Notes under the pieces: generated by a model | The model's input: only the letters and a program-made list of their open reading frames with translations | Database searches by the model: none | Told to the model about the DNA's origin: nothing | Position numbers and translations under genes: made by a program | Origin: Pedococcus badiiscoriae | Lineage (GTDB): Bacteria > Actinomycetota > Actinomycetes > Actinomycetales > Dermatophilaceae | NCBI RefSeq assembly: GCF_013408925.1 | Contig: NZ_JACCAB010000001.1 | Location: forward strand, 1,736,001 to 1,800,000 | Direction of reading: 5' to 3' | Length of the DNA stretch: 64,000 nucleotides | Part shown: positions 62,802-64,000 of the stretch, piece after piece | How positions within the stretch are numbered: position 1 is the first letter of the stretch | How the letters are laid out: each line of letters opens with the position of its first letter

Positions 62802-63899
62802 TCAGCCGCGGTAGCCGGTCACCGCGTCCAGCCCGCGCGGGGCCTCGCCGATGTAGCGCGAGCTCGGCCGGATCAGCCGGCCGGTCTTCTTCTGCTCGAG
62901 GATGTGCGCCGACCAGCCGGCGGTGCGGGCCGCCGCGAAGAGCGGGGTCATCATCGTGCCGGGGACCTCGGCGAAGTCGAGCAGCACCGCGGCCCAGTAG
63001 TCGACGTTGGTCTCCAGCACCCGGTCCGGCTGGCGCTCGCGCAGCTCGGCCAGCGCGGCCTGCTCGAGCTCGAGGGCGACCTTGAACCGCGGGGCGCCCA
63101 GGCGTTCGCAGGTGTCGCGCAGCACGGCGGCGCGCGGGTCGTAGGCACGGTAGACGCGGTGGCCGAAGCCCATCAGGCGCTCGCCGCGGTCGAGGACACC
63201 CTTGACGTAGGCCCGGGCATCGCCGCTGCGCTCCACTCCTTCGATCATGTGCTGGGCGCGGGACGGGGCTCCGCCGTGCAGCGGACCCGACAGGGCGCCG
63301 ATCGCGCCGGACAGGCAGGCCGCGACGTCGGCGCCGGTCGAGGCGATGACCCGGGCGGTGAAGGTCGAGGCGTTCATGCCGTGCTCGGCCGCCGAGATGA
63401 AGTAGGCGTCGATCGCCTCGACGTGCTTGGGGTCGGGTTCGCCGCGCCAGCGGATCATGAACCGGTCGACGATCGTCCGGCCCTCGTCGACGCGGCTCTG
63501 CGGCACCATCGGCGACCCCTGCCCGTGCGCGGACTGGGCGATGAACGACAGTGCCATCACCGACGCACGGGCCAGGTCCTCGCGGGCCTGCGCGGCGTCG
63601 ATGTCGAGCAGCGGCTTGAAACCCCACAGCGGCGCGAGCTGGGCCAGCGCCGACTGGACGTCGACCCGGATGTCGCCCGAGTGGACGGGCAGTGGGAACG
63701 GTTCGGCGGGGGGCAGTCCCGGGTCGAACTCGTTGTCGACCAGCAGACCCCACACCTGCCCGAAGCTGACCGTGCCGACGAGTTCCTTGAGGTCCACTCC
63801 GCGGTAGCGCAGGGAACCGCCTTCCTTGTCGGGTTCGGCGATCTCTGACTCGAAGGCGATGACGCCCTCGAGGCCGGGCTTGAAGTCGCTGTCGGACAT
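62802..63899 (-). CDS. Citrate synthase (second actinobacterial type)
   Basis: A 365-residue citrate synthase from ATG 63899; residues upstream of it are not conserved. GLEGVIAFESEIAEPDKEGGSLRYRGVDLKELV is the N-terminal strand, FISAAEHGMNASTFTARVIASTGAD carries the first catalytic His, MGFGHRVYRAYDPRAAVL the second His and Arg, and LDFAEVPGTMMTPLFAAARTAGWSAHILEQ the Asp. It condenses acetyl-CoA and oxaloacetate. The shorter type here corresponds to the citA-like enzyme near serC in mycobacteria rather than the principal gltA. The 101 bp upstream to the window edge are a promoter region with no gene seen. Confidence 0.92.
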   Translation of the reverse strand: MSDSDFKPGLEGVIAFESEIAEPDKEGGSLRYRGVDLKELVGTVSFGQVWGLLVDNEFDPGLPPAEPFPLPVHSGDIRVDVQSALAQLAPLWGFKPLLDIDAAQAREDLARASVMALSFIAQSAHGQGSPMVPQSRVDEGRTIVDRFMIRWRGEPDPKHVEAIDAYFISAAEHGMNASTFTARVIASTGADVAACLSGAIGALSGPLHGGAPSRAQHMIEGVERSGDARAYVKGVLDRGERLMGFGHRVYRAYDPRAAVLRDTCERLGAPRFKVALELEQAALAELRERQPDRVLETNVDYWAAVLLDFAEVPGTMMTPLFAAARTAGWSAHILEQKKTGRLIRPSSRYIGEAPRGLDAVTGYRG

Positions 63900-64000
63900 C
63901 TGTGTCCTCTCGGCATAAGGGGAAGGTGGGGCGACCATCGTGTGGCGCCCGGTGACCTACTGGCGGGTTCATTCTGCACTGTCAGGGTGGTGGGCCACTA

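Overview
The window is a stretch of a GC-rich (about 70% by eye) actinobacterial chromosome. Several features point there: a CIRCE-controlled groEL without groES, a c-di-AMP riboswitch upstream of a resuscitation-promoting factor, a mycothiol-dependent-type enzyme, a WXG100 protein, LigD-type polymerase, an XPB helicase, and DUF3027/DUF2530/DUF3263 proteins. Gene content and style suggest Micrococcales, probably Intrasporangiaceae (Janibacter/Terrabacter/Phycicoccus-like). That placement is inference, not a database result. No insertion sequence, prophage or CRISPR array was seen.

Layout. 1-3.5 kb: end of a membrane protein, a ThrE-type amino-acid exporter, then a riboswitch-led Rpf muralytic enzyme. 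3.6-5.3 kb: tRNA-Thr(TGT), an orphan small membrane gene and an RsbT-like kinase with a repeat-rich partner. 5.3-8.4 kb: a molybdate uptake operon (HTH-TOBE regulator, modA, modB, modC). 8.5-10.9 kb: a stand-alone LigD polymerase domain diverging from gabT. 11-20 kb: a catabolic/secondary-metabolism-like block with a TetR regulator, a hydrolase-glycosyltransferase fusion, a methyltransferase, a broken LuxR-type regulator, an SDR and an acyl-CoA dehydrogenase. 20-24.4 kb: SGNH hydrolase, uracil-DNA glycosylase, and an arsenic locus (arsR divergent from arsI-like, aquaglyceroporin, arsC, with a HAD gene behind).

24.4-28.7 kb holds a PLP decarboxylase, DUF3263 and a translationally coupled GNAT-VOC-P1 peptidase-unknown operon. 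28.7-30.4 kb is a small accessory patch. It has an orphan contractile-injection/phage tail-tube-like gene, and a DUF559 (VSR-like) nuclease gene bracketed by two copies of the same 20-bp-stem hairpin. 30.4-34 kb: groEL with two CIRCE operators, then a PhoD-like phosphatase. 34-37.5 kb: a MacB/FtsX-type ABC exporter. 37.5-43.5 kb: WXG100, DUF4031-Nudix, Nudix, HD hydrolase, HelR/HelD and an HtrA protease. 43.5-51.5 kb: a two-component system, XPB helicase and its usual large partner, with HMG-CoA lyase between. 51.7-64 kb: a DUF5666 protein, an aldose epimerase, transporters, a cold-shock protein, DUF3027/DUF2530, an NCS2 permease, a MarR-MFS-micropeptide operon, a lytic transglycosylase, serC and citrate synthase. 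The rpf, XPB, csp, DUF3027, serC and citrate synthase genes recall the gene order of the rpfA-citA region of Mycobacterium, so much of the window is core chromosome.

Two signals stand out beyond the genes. The octamer GTATGCCG/CGGCATAC occurs about 48 times (counted by eye), where base composition predicts about 2. It forms the arms of at least three terminator-type hairpins, while the near-identical GTACGCCG is scarce. The second signal is the hairpin-bracketed DUF559 nuclease gene; its two hairpins differ by a compensatory base-pair change.
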